From Acidovorax soli (GTDB lineage Bacteria; Pseudomonadota; Gammaproteobacteria; Burkholderiales; Burkholderiaceae_C): DNA of 64,000 bases. The notes beneath the pieces are model-generated. The model was not told where the DNA came from. It saw only the letters and a program-made list of their open reading frames with translations, and ran no database searches. Where the stretch lies: contig NZ_FNQJ01000004.1 of the NCBI RefSeq assembly GCF_900107605.1, forward strand, positions 182,439 to 246,438, written 5' to 3'. The position numbers and the translations under genes were made by a program. Positions 16,411 to 24,952 of the stretch are shown piece after piece. Position 1 is the stretch's first letter. Every line of letters begins with the position of its first letter.

Positions 16411-17985
16411 CTAGCCCACCTGCCGCGCCTGCCCGTCCCAGAAGCGGGCGCGCAGGGCTTTCTTGTCGATCTTTCCCAGGGGGGTCACGGGCAGCGCCTG
16501 CTCCAGCCACAGTTGCTTGGGCGTGTGCAGCGCGCCTTTGCGCTCATGCACGAAGTCCATCAGCGCCTGGGGTTCGGCGCTGGCGCCGGGCTTGAGCACC
16601 ACCAGGGCCACGACCGCCTCGCCCCATTTGGCATCGGGCATGCCGATGACGGCGGATTGCGCCACGGCCGGATGCAGCGCCAGGCAGGCCTCGACCTCGC
16701 TGGAATACACATTGAAGCCGCCGGTGATGACCATGTCCTTGGCGCGGTCCACCAGATACAGGTAGCCATCGGCGTCGCGGCGCGCCATGTCGCCGGTATG
16801 CAGCCAGCCGTCGGCAAAGGCTTCTTCGGTGGCGTCGGGACGGTTGCGGTAGCCCTCCATCACCAGCGGGCTGCGCACGCACAGCTCGCCCACCTCGCCA
16901 GCGGCCACCTCCCGGCCCTGCGCATCGAGCAGCCGCACCTGGTTGCCCGGCAAGGCCAGGCCGCAGGACTGCAGCCGCTCGGGGCGCGCCAGGTCGTGCG
17001 CATCCTTGCGCAGGTAGGCGATTGTCATGGGCGCCTCGGCCTGGCCGTAGAGCTGGCCAAAGATGGGCCCGAAGCGCTGCAGCGCCTCGGCCAGCCGCGC
17101 CGGCGCCATGGGCGAGGCGCCATACAGCACGTACTGCAGGCTGGAGCGATCCCACTGGTCCAGTCCAGGGTGGTCCAGCAGGCCATAGATTTGCGTGGGC
17201 ACGAGAAAGGTGGCGGTGATGCGGTGCTGCTGCACGGCCTGCAGGAACGCATCGGGCGAGTATTTTTCCAGCAGCACCAGCGTGCCGCCGCGCAGCAGCG
17301 TGGGCAGCACCAGCGAACCGCCGGCGTGCGAGATCGGTGTGGCGACCAGCACGCGCAGCGCCTCGGGCCATTCCCAGCAGGCCAGCTGCAGCAGCAGCAT
17401 GGTCAGCGTGGTGCGGCTGCGGTGGACCACGCCCTTGGGCCGGCCCGTGGTGCCGCCGGTGTAGGTGATGCGGTAGATGTCCTCGGGCTGTGCGGCGATG
17501 GGCAGCTCACCGCCGTCAAAGGCCAGGCTGGCGGCGATGGCGTCCTCGCCCAGCGCCGACGGACCCAGGCCCAGCACCTGGGGCACGATGCCGCGCTCCT
17601 GGAGCGCCAGGCCGCGCTCCACATGCTGCGCGCCCACTACCAGCGCGCTGATGTCGGCATCCTGCAGCACGAAGGCCTGGTCATCGAGCGCACTCAGGGG
17701 GTGCAGCGAGGTCTGGCGCAGTCCCAGCCAGGCGCAGGCCATGATGACCACCAAGGCCTCGGGCTGGTTGCCGGCCAGCACCGCCAGGCCGTCCTGGCGC
17801 TGCAGCCCGCGCGCGCGCAGGTAGCGCGCCATGGCATGCACGCGCCGCAGCAGCTCGGCGCAGGTCCAGTGGCTGCCATCGGGCAACACCAGCGCCACGC
17901 GCTCGGGGAACGACTGCAGGGCCGATTGGTAGGCTTCGGCGACCGTGGAACCGGTGTGCAATGCGCTCATGCTGTGCTCAGCCAT
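16411..17985 (-). CDS. AMP-dependent acyl-CoA synthetase (ligase 1 of 4)
   Basis: A 524-residue adenylate-forming ligase. The P-loop is [17 protein letters not shown], followed by [11 protein letters not shown] (A5), [18 protein letters not shown] (A7), [20 protein letters not shown] (A8) and a C-terminal Lys in [14 protein letters not shown]. It activates a carboxylic acid as acyl-AMP and then acyl-CoA. Start [12 protein letters not shown] at 17985 lies one base from the stop of the thiolase gene; MSALH at 17970 is possible. Two ligases flank one thiolase here, which suggests two related acids or one acid and its shortened product. Confidence 0.88.
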   Translation of the reverse strand: MAEHSMSALHTGSTVAEAYQSALQSFPERVALVLPDGSHWTCAELLRRVHAMARYLRARGLQRQDGLAVLAGNQPEALVVIMACAWLGLRQTSLHPLSALDDQAFVLQDADISALVVGAQHVERGLALQERGIVPQVLGLGPSALGEDAIAASLAFDGGELPIAAQPEDIYRITYTGGTTGRPKGVVHRSRTTLTMLLLQLACWEWPEALRVLVATPISHAGGSLVLPTLLRGGTLVLLEKYSPDAFLQAVQQHRITATFLVPTQIYGLLDHPGLDQWDRSSLQYVLYGASPMAPARLAEALQRFGPIFGQLYGQAEAPMTIAYLRKDAHDLARPERLQSCGLALPGNQVRLLDAQGREVAAGEVGELCVRSPLVMEGYRNRPDATEEAFADGWLHTGDMARRDADGYLYLVDRAKDMVITGGFNVYSSEVEACLALHPAVAQSAVIGMPDAKWGEAVVALVVLKPGASAEPQALMDFVHERKGALHTPKQLWLEQALPVTPLGKIDKKALRARFWDGQARQVG

Positions 17986-17986
17986 A

Positions 17987-19180
17987 TCAAGCCGCCTGGT
18001 ACAGCGTGACCACGCAGGCGCCGCCCAGGCCCAGGTTGTGCTGCAGCGCCAGGCGCGCACCCTCGACCTGGCGCTCGCCGGCCTGGCCGCGCAGCTGCCA
18101 GGTCAGTTCTGCGCATTGCGCCAGGCCCGTGGCGCCCAGCGGGTGGCCCTTGGACAGCAGGCCGCCCGAGGGGTTGGTGACCACGCGCCCGCCATAGGTG
18201 TTGTCGCCGTCGAGGATGAATTTCTCGGCCCCGCCCTCGGGGGCCAGGCCCAGGGCTTCGTAGGTGATCAGCTCGTTGGCCGTGAAGCAGTCGTGCAGTT
18301 CGACCACCTGCACGTCCTCGGGGCCGACGCCGGCGGTCTCATAGACCTGGCGCGCTGCCGCCGCCGACATGTCGTAGCCGACCACGCGGCGCATGTCGCC
18401 GCTGTCGAAGGTGCTGGCGGTGTCCGTGGTCATGGCCTGGGCCGCAATGGTGACGCGCCGGTCCAGTCCGTGTTTTCGGGCAAATTCGGCCGAGCACAGC
18501 ACGGCCGCCGCCGCGCCGCAGGTGGGCGGGCAGCATTGGTAGCGCGTGAGCGGGCCGAACACCTGCGGCGAGGCCATGACCTCGTCCAGCGTCAGCGTCT
18601 GGCGGAACACCGCCAGCGGGTTGCGCGCCGCATGCTGGCGCGCCTTGACCGAAATGCGGCCGAAGGTGTCGGCACGGATGCCATGCTGCTTCATGTAGTC
18701 CAGCCCGGCACCGCCGAAGAACTGCGCCGCGCGCGGCGCTGCCGCATCCAGCCCCTGGTGCGCGACCATGGTGTCGGCAAAGCGCGCCATGGGCGAGGGC
18801 CGGTCGTCCCACGCGCCCTTGAGGGCCCCAGGCTGCATCTGCTCGAAGCCCAGGGCGATGGCGCATTCCACCATGCCGCTCTCCACCGCCTGGCGCGCCA
18901 GGTACAGGGCGCTGGAGCCGGTCGCGCAGTTGTTGTTGACGTTGAACACCGGGATGCCGGTCAGGCCCACACCGTAGATCGCCGCCTGGCCCGCGGTGGA
19001 GTCCCCATAGACATAGCCGACATAGGCCTGCTGGACCTCGGCGTAAGCCACGCCCGCATCCTGCAGCGCGAGCTGGGCGGCGCGCGCGCCCATCGCGGGG
19101 TAGGGTTCGCTGGCACCGGGCTTGGTGAAGGGGATCATGCCGACACCGACGACATGGACGGCACGCTGCATAGGGCGCAT
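17987..19180 (-). CDS. SCP-x type thiolase / acetyl-CoA acetyltransferase
   Basis: A 397-residue thiolase of the lipid-transfer (SCP-2/SCP-x) type. The nucleophile is in NVNNNCATGSSALYLARQAV; HDCFTANELITYEALGL and SGGLLSKGHPLGATGLAQC form the rest of the active site. SCP-x thiolases cleave 2-methyl-branched 3-ketoacyl-CoA, consistent with the racemase-like gene nearby. The ATG at 19180 has AAGGAG 8 nt upstream, so the longer frame from 19228 is not used. Ends one base before the ligase start. Confidence 0.87.
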   Translation of the reverse strand: MRPMQRAVHVVGVGMIPFTKPGASEPYPAMGARAAQLALQDAGVAYAEVQQAYVGYVYGDSTAGQAAIYGVGLTGIPVFNVNNNCATGSSALYLARQAVESGMVECAIALGFEQMQPGALKGAWDDRPSPMARFADTMVAHQGLDAAAPRAAQFFGGAGLDYMKQHGIRADTFGRISVKARQHAARNPLAVFRQTLTLDEVMASPQVFGPLTRYQCCPPTCGAAAAVLCSAEFARKHGLDRRVTIAAQAMTTDTASTFDSGDMRRVVGYDMSAAAARQVYETAGVGPEDVQVVELHDCFTANELITYEALGLAPEGGAEKFILDGDNTYGGRVVTNPSGGLLSKGHPLGATGLAQCAELTWQLRGQAGERQVEGARLALQHNLGLGGACVVTLYQAA

Positions 19181-19196
19181 GGCGGGCTCCTTGAAA

Positions 19197-20747
19197 TTAG
19201 GGGTTGCGGTCTGGCGCAAGGCGGGCAAGCTGCTCGCGCAGGCGGTTCTTCAAGATCTTGCCGGTGGGCGACAGCGGCAGCGCGTCCAGCACATGCACCA
19301 CGCGCGGGCATTTGAAGCCCGACAATTGCGTGCGGGCATGTTCGCGCAGCGCCTCGGGGGTGCAGGGCTGCTGCGGCCGTAGCACCACGGCGGCATGCAC
19401 CGCCTCGCCCCATTGCGCATCCGGCACGCCGACCACGGCGCACAGGGCCACGGCGGGGTGGCGCATCAGCGCGGATTCGACCTCCAGCGAGTACACGTTC
19501 TCGCCGCCGCTGATGATCATGTCCTTGAGGCGATCGACCAGGTGCACGTGGCCGGCCTCGTCCATCCAGCCGCCGTCGCCGGTGTGCATCCAGCCGTCCT
19601 TGAGCACCTGGACCGTGGCTTCGGGCTGGCGCCAGTAGCCCTGCATCACGCTGGGGCCGCGCACGCAGATTTCGCCCACGTCGCCCAGGGGCAGGGCCTG
19701 CCCGTCCGGTCCGGTGATGCGCAGTTCGCTGCCCCAGCTGGCGCGGCCCACGGAGGTCAGGTGCGCCAGGTGCGCGCCATGGTTGGCCAGGGTGTACGGG
19801 CCGTTCAGGCTGGCGCTGGCGGAGGTTTCGGTCATGCCGTAGGCGGTGGCAAATTCAACCTGCGGCAAGGCCTGCATGGCACGCAGCAGCAGCGCCTGGG
19901 GCATGGGCGCGGCCCCGTGGACGATGCGCTGCAGCGAGGGCAGGCGGGTGGCGTCAAACTCCGGTGCGTCCAGCAGCATCTGCAGCATGCTGGGCACCAG
20001 CATGATCTCGCTCACGCCATGTTCGGCAATCGCCCGCAGCACCTGCGCGGGGCGGAACTGGGTTTCGATCACGCAGGTGCTGCCCTGCACGATCTGCCCC
20101 ACCAGCCGGCCCAGGCCCGCCACATGGAACAGCGGCGTGGCCAGCAGCGAGGTACCGGTGCCGGGCAGTTGCGCCAGCCGGGCCGCGGTAGCCGACCACA
20201 GGTTGGCGTGCGAGAGCATCACGCCCTTGGGAAAGCCGGTGGTGCCGCCGGTGAACAGCACGATGGCCAGCGCGTCGCCGCCGTGGCGGCAGTCCTCCAT
20301 CGGCTGGGCCGTGGCCAGCAGCGCCTCGGTGCTGGCCATGCCGGCATGGGCCGGGTCGGCACCCGGCCCCAGCAGCAGCACCGGGGTGTGTTCGGTCAGC
20401 GCGGGCGCGCCGGGCAGCAGGGCGGCGTCGGCCAGCAGCAGCCGGGGTTGCACATCCTGCAGCGCGTGCTGCATCTCGGCGCGGCTCCAGCGGGTATTGA
20501 GCGGGCAGACCACGCCGCCCACCCACCAGGTGGCGAGGAAGGCCTCGACGCAATAGTCGCTGTTGTGCGCCAGCAGGGCCACCCGCTCGCCGTGCTGTAC
20601 GCCCTGGGCGCGCAGCACGGCGGCCAGCCGCGCCACGCGGTTCACCAGCGTGCGCCAGTCCTGCCGGCGCGCGCCGCACAGGGTGGCGGTGCGCTGCGGG
20701 TGCTGCTGCAGCGCGCGGTGCAGGCCTTGGGTCAGGTAGATGTGCAT
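19197..20747 (-). CDS. AMP-dependent acyl-CoA synthetase (ligase 2 of 4)
   Basis: A 516-residue acyl-CoA ligase. P-loop LAIVLFTGGTTGFPKGVMLS, A5 FATAYGMTETSASA, A7 WMHTGDGGWMDEAGHVHLVD, A8 DRLKDMIISGGENVYSLEVE, C-terminal LPLSPTGKILKNRLRE with the catalytic Lys. The layout is that of medium-chain or aromatic acid CoA ligases. 16 bp before the thiolase gene and 18 bp after the Bug gene, so all three are likely in one transcript. The substrate is unknown. Confidence 0.88.
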   Translation of the reverse strand: MHIYLTQGLHRALQQHPQRTATLCGARRQDWRTLVNRVARLAAVLRAQGVQHGERVALLAHNSDYCVEAFLATWWVGGVVCPLNTRWSRAEMQHALQDVQPRLLLADAALLPGAPALTEHTPVLLLGPGADPAHAGMASTEALLATAQPMEDCRHGGDALAIVLFTGGTTGFPKGVMLSHANLWSATAARLAQLPGTGTSLLATPLFHVAGLGRLVGQIVQGSTCVIETQFRPAQVLRAIAEHGVSEIMLVPSMLQMLLDAPEFDATRLPSLQRIVHGAAPMPQALLLRAMQALPQVEFATAYGMTETSASASLNGPYTLANHGAHLAHLTSVGRASWGSELRITGPDGQALPLGDVGEICVRGPSVMQGYWRQPEATVQVLKDGWMHTGDGGWMDEAGHVHLVDRLKDMIISGGENVYSLEVESALMRHPAVALCAVVGVPDAQWGEAVHAAVVLRPQQPCTPEALREHARTQLSGFKCPRVVHVLDALPLSPTGKILKNRLREQLARLAPDRNP

Positions 20748-20765
20748 CGGGTCTTGCTCAGCCTG

Positions 20766-21764
20766 TCAGTCCAGCTGCAGCTTCTGGCTGCGGATCAGCT
20801 CGCCCCAGTCCTTGCGGTCACGCTCCACCATCTGCGCGAACGGCTCGCTCGCCATGCCGCCGGGCCGGCCGCCCAGCTCGCGGTAGCGCTGCACCACGGC
20901 CGGGTCCTGCAGCACCGCGATCAGGTTGTCGGTCAGTTTTTTCACGACGGCGGGCGGTGTCTTGGCGGGCAGGAAGAAGCCCATCCAGCCGACCTTGTCG
21001 AAGTCCTTCATGCCCAGCTCGGTCATGGTGGGCACATCGGGCAGCTCGGGCTCGCGCGTGGCACCGGTCACGGCCAGGGCGCGCAGCTTGCCGTCCTTGA
21101 CATGGCCCAGCGAGCCCGTGAGGTTGTCGAACATGAACTGGGTCTCGCCCGCCACGATGGCCAGGGTGGCGGGCGCGGAGCCCTTGTAGGGTATGTGGAC
21201 CACGTCCACCCCCGCGCTCTGGCGCAGCAGCTCGCCCATCAGGTGCGTGGTCTGGCCCACGCCCGCGGACGAAAACGCCAGCTTGCCCGGCTCGCGCTTG
21301 GCGGCGGCGACGAGTTCCTTCAGGCTCTTGATGGGCGACTTCACCGGCACGACCAGCACGTTGGCGAACGAGATCATGTCGGTCAGCGCGATGAAATCCT
21401 CGGCCTTGTAGGGGAGCTTCTGGTAGGCGGTGTAGTTGATGGCGTTGGAGCCGGTGTTGCCCACCAGCACGGTGTAGCCGTCCGCAGGAGCGCGCGCCAC
21501 GAGGCTGCTGCCCAGCGAGCCACCCGCGCCGGGCTTGTTGTCCACCACGATGGGCTGGCCCAGCCGCTCGCTGAGCTTTTGCGCCATGAAGCGCACGGGC
21601 GTGTCGGTGGTTCCGCCCGCCGCACCGGGTACGACGAAGGTGATGGGGCGCGTGGGCCAGGTGGCGTCGGCCCGTGCGGGCTGGGATGCACCCAGGGCGG
21701 CCAGGCCCAGCAGGGCGCTGGCGCCTGCCAGGCGCAGCGCGTGGCGGCGATGGGGGAATGGCAT
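20766..21764 (-). CDS. Bug/TctC family receptor (3 of 7)
   Basis: A 332-residue periplasmic binding protein with leader MPFPHRRHALRLAGASALLG ending near AR-ADA, then WPTRPITFVVPGAAGGTTDT, VVDNKPGAGGSLGSS and PADGYTVLVG. Followed closely (18 bp) by a ligase gene, so it probably delivers the acid that the ligase activates. AAGGAGACAAGACC precedes the start. No cognate TctA/TctB genes nearby. Confidence 0.88.
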   Translation of the reverse strand: MPFPHRRHALRLAGASALLGLAALGASQPARADATWPTRPITFVVPGAAGGTTDTPVRFMAQKLSERLGQPIVVDNKPGAGGSLGSSLVARAPADGYTVLVGNTGSNAINYTAYQKLPYKAEDFIALTDMISFANVLVVPVKSPIKSLKELVAAAKREPGKLAFSSAGVGQTTHLMGELLRQSAGVDVVHIPYKGSAPATLAIVAGETQFMFDNLTGSLGHVKDGKLRALAVTGATREPELPDVPTMTELGMKDFDKVGWMGFFLPAKTPPAVVKKLTDNLIAVLQDPAVVQRYRELGGRPGGMASEPFAQMVERDRKDWGELIRSQKLQLD

Positions 21765-21866
21765 GGTCTTGTCTCCTTGGGGCCTGGCGGCACTGCGGCC
21801 GCTTTTTCGCTATGAATTAGCCAGCTATTTGCGCTGGATGGACGGGCGGCAACGCCTCTTTTCCCA

Positions 21867-22631
21867 TCAAACACCCTTCCAGACCGGCGCGCGCTTCTCG
21901 GCGAAGGCCGCGGCGCCCTCGCGCGCGTCCAGCGAGGCGAACACCGGCGCGGTGATGACGGCCTGGCGCTCGAACATCTCGGACTGCGGCCAGTCGGCCG
22001 ACTCCTGCGCCACGCGCTTGCTGGCGATCAGCGCCAACGGGCCGTTGGCGGCCACGGCCTGCGCCAGTTCCAGGGCAGCGTCCAGCGCCTGGCCAGGCTC
22101 GACCAGGCGGTTGACCAGGCCGTGGGCCTGGGCCCGCTCGGCGCTGAACATGTCGCCGGTGAGGATGCATTCCATGGCCACGTGGTAGGGCAGGCGCTTG
22201 GGCAGGCGCAACAGCCCGCCGGCCGCGGCGGCCAGGCCGCGCTTGACCTCGGGCAGGCCGAACTTGGCCGTCTTGGCGGCAACGATCAGGTCGCAGGCCA
22301 GCACGGTTTCAAAGCCGCCGGCCAGGGCATAGCCCTCCACGGCGGCAATCAGCGGCTTGCGCGGCGGCTGTTGCGTGAGGCCCAGGAACCCCCGGTCCGG
22401 CAGGCTGGGGCGCTTGCCCTGCAGGAAACCCTTCAGGTCCATGCCCGCGCAGAACGTGCCGCCCGCGCCGGTGATGACGCCCACCTGGAGCGCGGGGTTG
22501 CGGTCCAGCTCGTCCAGCGCCGCCGCCATGGCCTCGGCCATCTCCAGCGTGGCGGCGTTGCGCGCCTCGGGGTTGCTCAGCGTCATGACCAGCACGTTGC
22601 CGCGCACTTCAACCAGTACCGTGGATGCCAT
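21867..22631 (-). CDS. Enoyl-CoA hydratase-related protein (crotonase)
   Basis: A 254-residue crotonase. Oxyanion-hole motifs GAGGTFCAGMDLKGF and EGYALAGGFETVLACD; the catalytic region FGLPEVKRGLAAAAGGLLRL retains the first Glu (PE) but has Ala/Gly where the second Glu is expected. ATG at 22631 follows GAAAGGAATTTGTG. Lies upstream of the Bug receptor on the same strand. A hydratase acting on a specific CoA ester is the likely role. Confidence 0.85.
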   Translation of the reverse strand: MASTVLVEVRGNVLVMTLSNPEARNAATLEMAEAMAAALDELDRNPALQVGVITGAGGTFCAGMDLKGFLQGKRPSLPDRGFLGLTQQPPRKPLIAAVEGYALAGGFETVLACDLIVAAKTAKFGLPEVKRGLAAAAGGLLRLPKRLPYHVAMECILTGDMFSAERAQAHGLVNRLVEPGQALDAALELAQAVAANGPLALIASKRVAQESADWPQSEMFERQAVITAPVFASLDAREGAAAFAEKRAPVWKGV

Positions 22632-22677
22632 CACAAATTCCTTTCAGTGGTTCGCCGCGTTGCAGAGCTCGCGACCT

Positions 22678-22744
22678 ATGAAACTGGCGCCACCCCGGCC
22701 AGGGCAGCCGAGCAAGGGCCGCCCCGCAGCGCCTCAGGGGGATG
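22678..22744 (-). repeat. GC-rich 3'-end repeat, copy 4 (family A, short)
   Basis: Core AAACTGGCGCCACCCCGGCC and GCAAGGGCCGCCCCGC, ending CTCAGGGGGA at the stop codon of the minus-strand SDR gene. It lacks the middle hairpin of the longer copies. Confidence 0.72.
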
Positions 22745-23512
22745 TCACCTGGGCTGCATCCGAATGGCCCCATCCAGGCGAATCGTCTCGCCGTTCAGCA
22801 TGGGGTTCTCCAGGATGTGCAGCGCGGTCATCGCGTACTCGCTGGGGTGGCCCAGGCGTGCAGGGTTGGGCACCGATGCGCCCAGCGACTGGCGCACGTT
22901 CTCGGGCAGCTTGGCCAGGATGGGCGTGTCGAACAGGCCGGGGGCGATGGTGCACACGCGGATGAACTTGGAGGCCAGGTCGCGCGCGGCCACGATGGTC
23001 ATGCCGATCACGCCGGCCTTGGACGATGCGTAGGGAATCTGGCCGATCTGTCCCTCGTAGCCCGCCACCGAGGCGGTGAGCACGCACACGCCGCGTTCGC
23101 CGTCGATCGGCTCGTTCTTGGCCATGGCGACGGCCGCCAGGCGCAGCGTGTTGAAGCTGCCGATCTGGTTCACGCGGATGATGTTGGTGTATTTTTCCAG
23201 CGAGCCGGGGCTGCCGTCCTTCTCGATCAGGCGCACCGGCCCGCCGATGCCGGCGCAATGCACCAGCGCGCGGAAGTTGCCGAACGCCTCGGCCGCGGCG
23301 ACGGCCTGGGCCATCTGGTCGGCGTCGGATACGTCGGCCTTCACGTAGCGCAGGCGGCCGGCGTACTTTTGTTCCATTGCAGCGCCGCGCTCGTCGTTCA
23401 GGTCCACGGCCACCACGTTCAGGCCGCGCTCCAGCAGTGCGACGGCCGAGGCTTCACCCAGGCCCGAGACGCCGCCGGTGACGAGGGCGGTCATTCCTTG
23501 TATCAGTTTCAT
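22745..23512 (-). CDS. SDR family 3-hydroxyacyl-CoA dehydrogenase (HSD10-like)
   Basis: A 255-residue short-chain dehydrogenase. MTALVTGGVSGLGEASAVALLERG binds NAD (core TGGVSGLGEA); HCAGIGGP, VLTASVAGYEGQ and IPYASSKAGVIGMT carry the Ser-Tyr-Lys triad; VCTIAPGLFDTPIL is typical of type 2 3-hydroxyacyl-CoA dehydrogenase, which oxidises 2-methyl-3-hydroxyacyl-CoA. Start ATG 23512 (MKLIQGMTALVTGG) has AGGGAAAG upstream. A thiolase gene lies upstream in the same direction, giving the last two steps of a beta-oxidation cycle. Confidence 0.87.
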   Translation of the reverse strand: MKLIQGMTALVTGGVSGLGEASAVALLERGLNVVAVDLNDERGAAMEQKYAGRLRYVKADVSDADQMAQAVAAAEAFGNFRALVHCAGIGGPVRLIEKDGSPGSLEKYTNIIRVNQIGSFNTLRLAAVAMAKNEPIDGERGVCVLTASVAGYEGQIGQIPYASSKAGVIGMTIVAARDLASKFIRVCTIAPGLFDTPILAKLPENVRQSLGASVPNPARLGHPSEYAMTALHILENPMLNGETIRLDGAIRMQPR

Positions 23513-23540
23513 ATTTCTTTCCCTTTTGGACTTTGGCACT

Positions 23541-23575
23541 TACGCATAAAGCGCTAGCAGCTACTGAATTGATAG
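23541..23575. repeat. Short palindromic repeat, partial copy (family B)
   Basis: AAAGCGCTAGCAGCTACTGA between the SDR and thiolase genes shares the AGCGCT/AGCTGC core with copies at 26605, 36831, 38413 and 48578. It abuts the 3' end of the thiolase gene. Confidence 0.5.
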
Positions 23576-24754
23576 TTAAAGGCGTTCAATAATCGTGGCG
23601 TTGGCCATGCCGCCGGCTTCGCACATGGACTGCAGGCCGTAGCGCTGGCCGCTGTCTTCCAGGGTGTGCAGCATGGTGGTCATGAGGCGGATGCCCGAGG
23701 CGCCCAGCGGGTGGCCCAGGGCAATGGCGCCGCCGCGCGGGTTCAGGCGCTCGCCGTCGGCCTTCAGCTCTTTTTGCCAGGCCATGGGCACCGAGGCAAA
23801 GGCCTCGTTGATCTCGTAGTGCTGGATGTCGTCGAGCTTCATGCCGGCCTTGGCCAGCACGCGCTGCGTTGCGGGGATGGGGGCGGTGAGCATGTACAGC
23901 GGGTCGTCGCCCACCACGTCAAACGCCACGAAGCGCGCACGCGGGGTGAGGCCCAGCTGCAGCGCGCGCTCCTCGCTCATGATGAGCATGGCGCTGGCGC
24001 CGTCGGTCATCTGCGAGGCGTTGCCGGCCGTGGTGGCCCACTGGATCTGCGGGAAGCGCGCCGACAGCTCCTCGCTCTGGAACACGGCCTTGAGACCGGC
24101 CAGCTTTTCCACCGTGGTGCCGGGGCGGATGGTTTCGTCGGCCGTGGCGCGGCCGGCAGGCGTGTCGATGCCCACGATCTCGCGGGCAAAGCCACCGCCC
24201 GACTGCGCGGCATGGGCGCGCTGGTGCGAGCGTGCGGCGTAGGCGTCCAGCTCGGTGCGGCTGAGGCCCCACTTCGCGGCCACCAGGTCGGCCGACACGC
24301 CCTGGCCCACCAGGCCGGGTGCGAAGCGTGCATCGAAGCGCGGGCCGGTGGTGTTCTGCCCCATGCGCGAGCTGCCCATGGGCACGCGGCTCATCGACTC
24401 CACGCCGCAGGCGATCACGATGTCCTGCGTGCCGGCCATGATGGCCTGCGCCGCAAAGTGCACGGCCTGCTGGCTGGAGCCGCACTTGCGGTCGATGGTG
24501 GTCGAGGGCACATGCGCAGGCAGGCCGGCGGCCAGCCAGGCCAGGCGCCCGGGCGTGCCGGCCTGTTCGCCCGCCTGGCTGACGCAGCCGCAGATCACGT
24601 CGTCCACCTGGCCGGGGTCGATCTTGTTGCGGGCAACCAGCTGCTCCAGCACCTGGGAGAGCAGGTCCACGGGATGCAGCTGGGCCAGTGCGCCATCGGG
24701 CTTGGCCCGGGCCATGGGGCTGCGAATGGCATCGACGATGACGGGATTTTTCAT
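23576..24754 (-). CDS. Acetyl-CoA acyltransferase (thiolase)
   Basis: A 392-residue degradative thiolase. All catalytic blocks are intact: IDRKCGSSQQAVHFAAQAIM (nucleophilic Cys), EINEAFASVPMAW, GGAIALGHPLGASG (His) and MCEAGGMANATIIE (second Cys). It cleaves 3-ketoacyl-CoA to acetyl-CoA and a shortened acyl-CoA. Start ATG 24754 has GGAG upstream; the GTG at 24760 is less likely. It is the first gene of the long minus-strand set and is divergent from a ligase gene. Confidence 0.9.
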   Translation of the reverse strand: MKNPVIVDAIRSPMARAKPDGALAQLHPVDLLSQVLEQLVARNKIDPGQVDDVICGCVSQAGEQAGTPGRLAWLAAGLPAHVPSTTIDRKCGSSQQAVHFAAQAIMAGTQDIVIACGVESMSRVPMGSSRMGQNTTGPRFDARFAPGLVGQGVSADLVAAKWGLSRTELDAYAARSHQRAHAAQSGGGFAREIVGIDTPAGRATADETIRPGTTVEKLAGLKAVFQSEELSARFPQIQWATTAGNASQMTDGASAMLIMSEERALQLGLTPRARFVAFDVVGDDPLYMLTAPIPATQRVLAKAGMKLDDIQHYEINEAFASVPMAWQKELKADGERLNPRGGAIALGHPLGASGIRLMTTMLHTLEDSGQRYGLQSMCEAGGMANATIIERL

Positions 24755-24952
24755 GCTCACTCCATGTGTTTATGAGACTGATGATCCATTAAAAATGATT
24801 TTGTACGAGTTAGTTTGTGCTGAAGACCGTGTTTACCCGGTATGGATTGCCCATGCGTCCTGAAAAAATTCGTCCACAAATCATTTTTGTGAGACAGGCA
24901 TTTCGCTTTTTGGTGGACCTCTCCGCCGCGGCGGCCTGCCAAGGAACAACAG
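24755..24952. promoter_or_regulatory. Divergent promoter region with two related palindromic motifs
   Basis: AT-rich stretch between the thiolase and ligase genes. CACAAA-TCATT-TTTGTG (24875-24891) is a perfect 6-bp inverted repeat. TACAAAATCATTTTTA on the minus strand (24790-24805) shares the ACAAA(A)TCATTTTT core. The two sites lie one toward each gene, as expected for an operator pair controlling both directions. No regulator gene is adjacent. Confidence 0.45.

Noticed and set aside
19395..21815. An 806-codon plus-strand frame opposite a ligase and Bug gene
   Set aside because: Its translation is His/Gln/Arg-rich shadow sequence without motifs; the minus-strand genes show full catalytic blocks.
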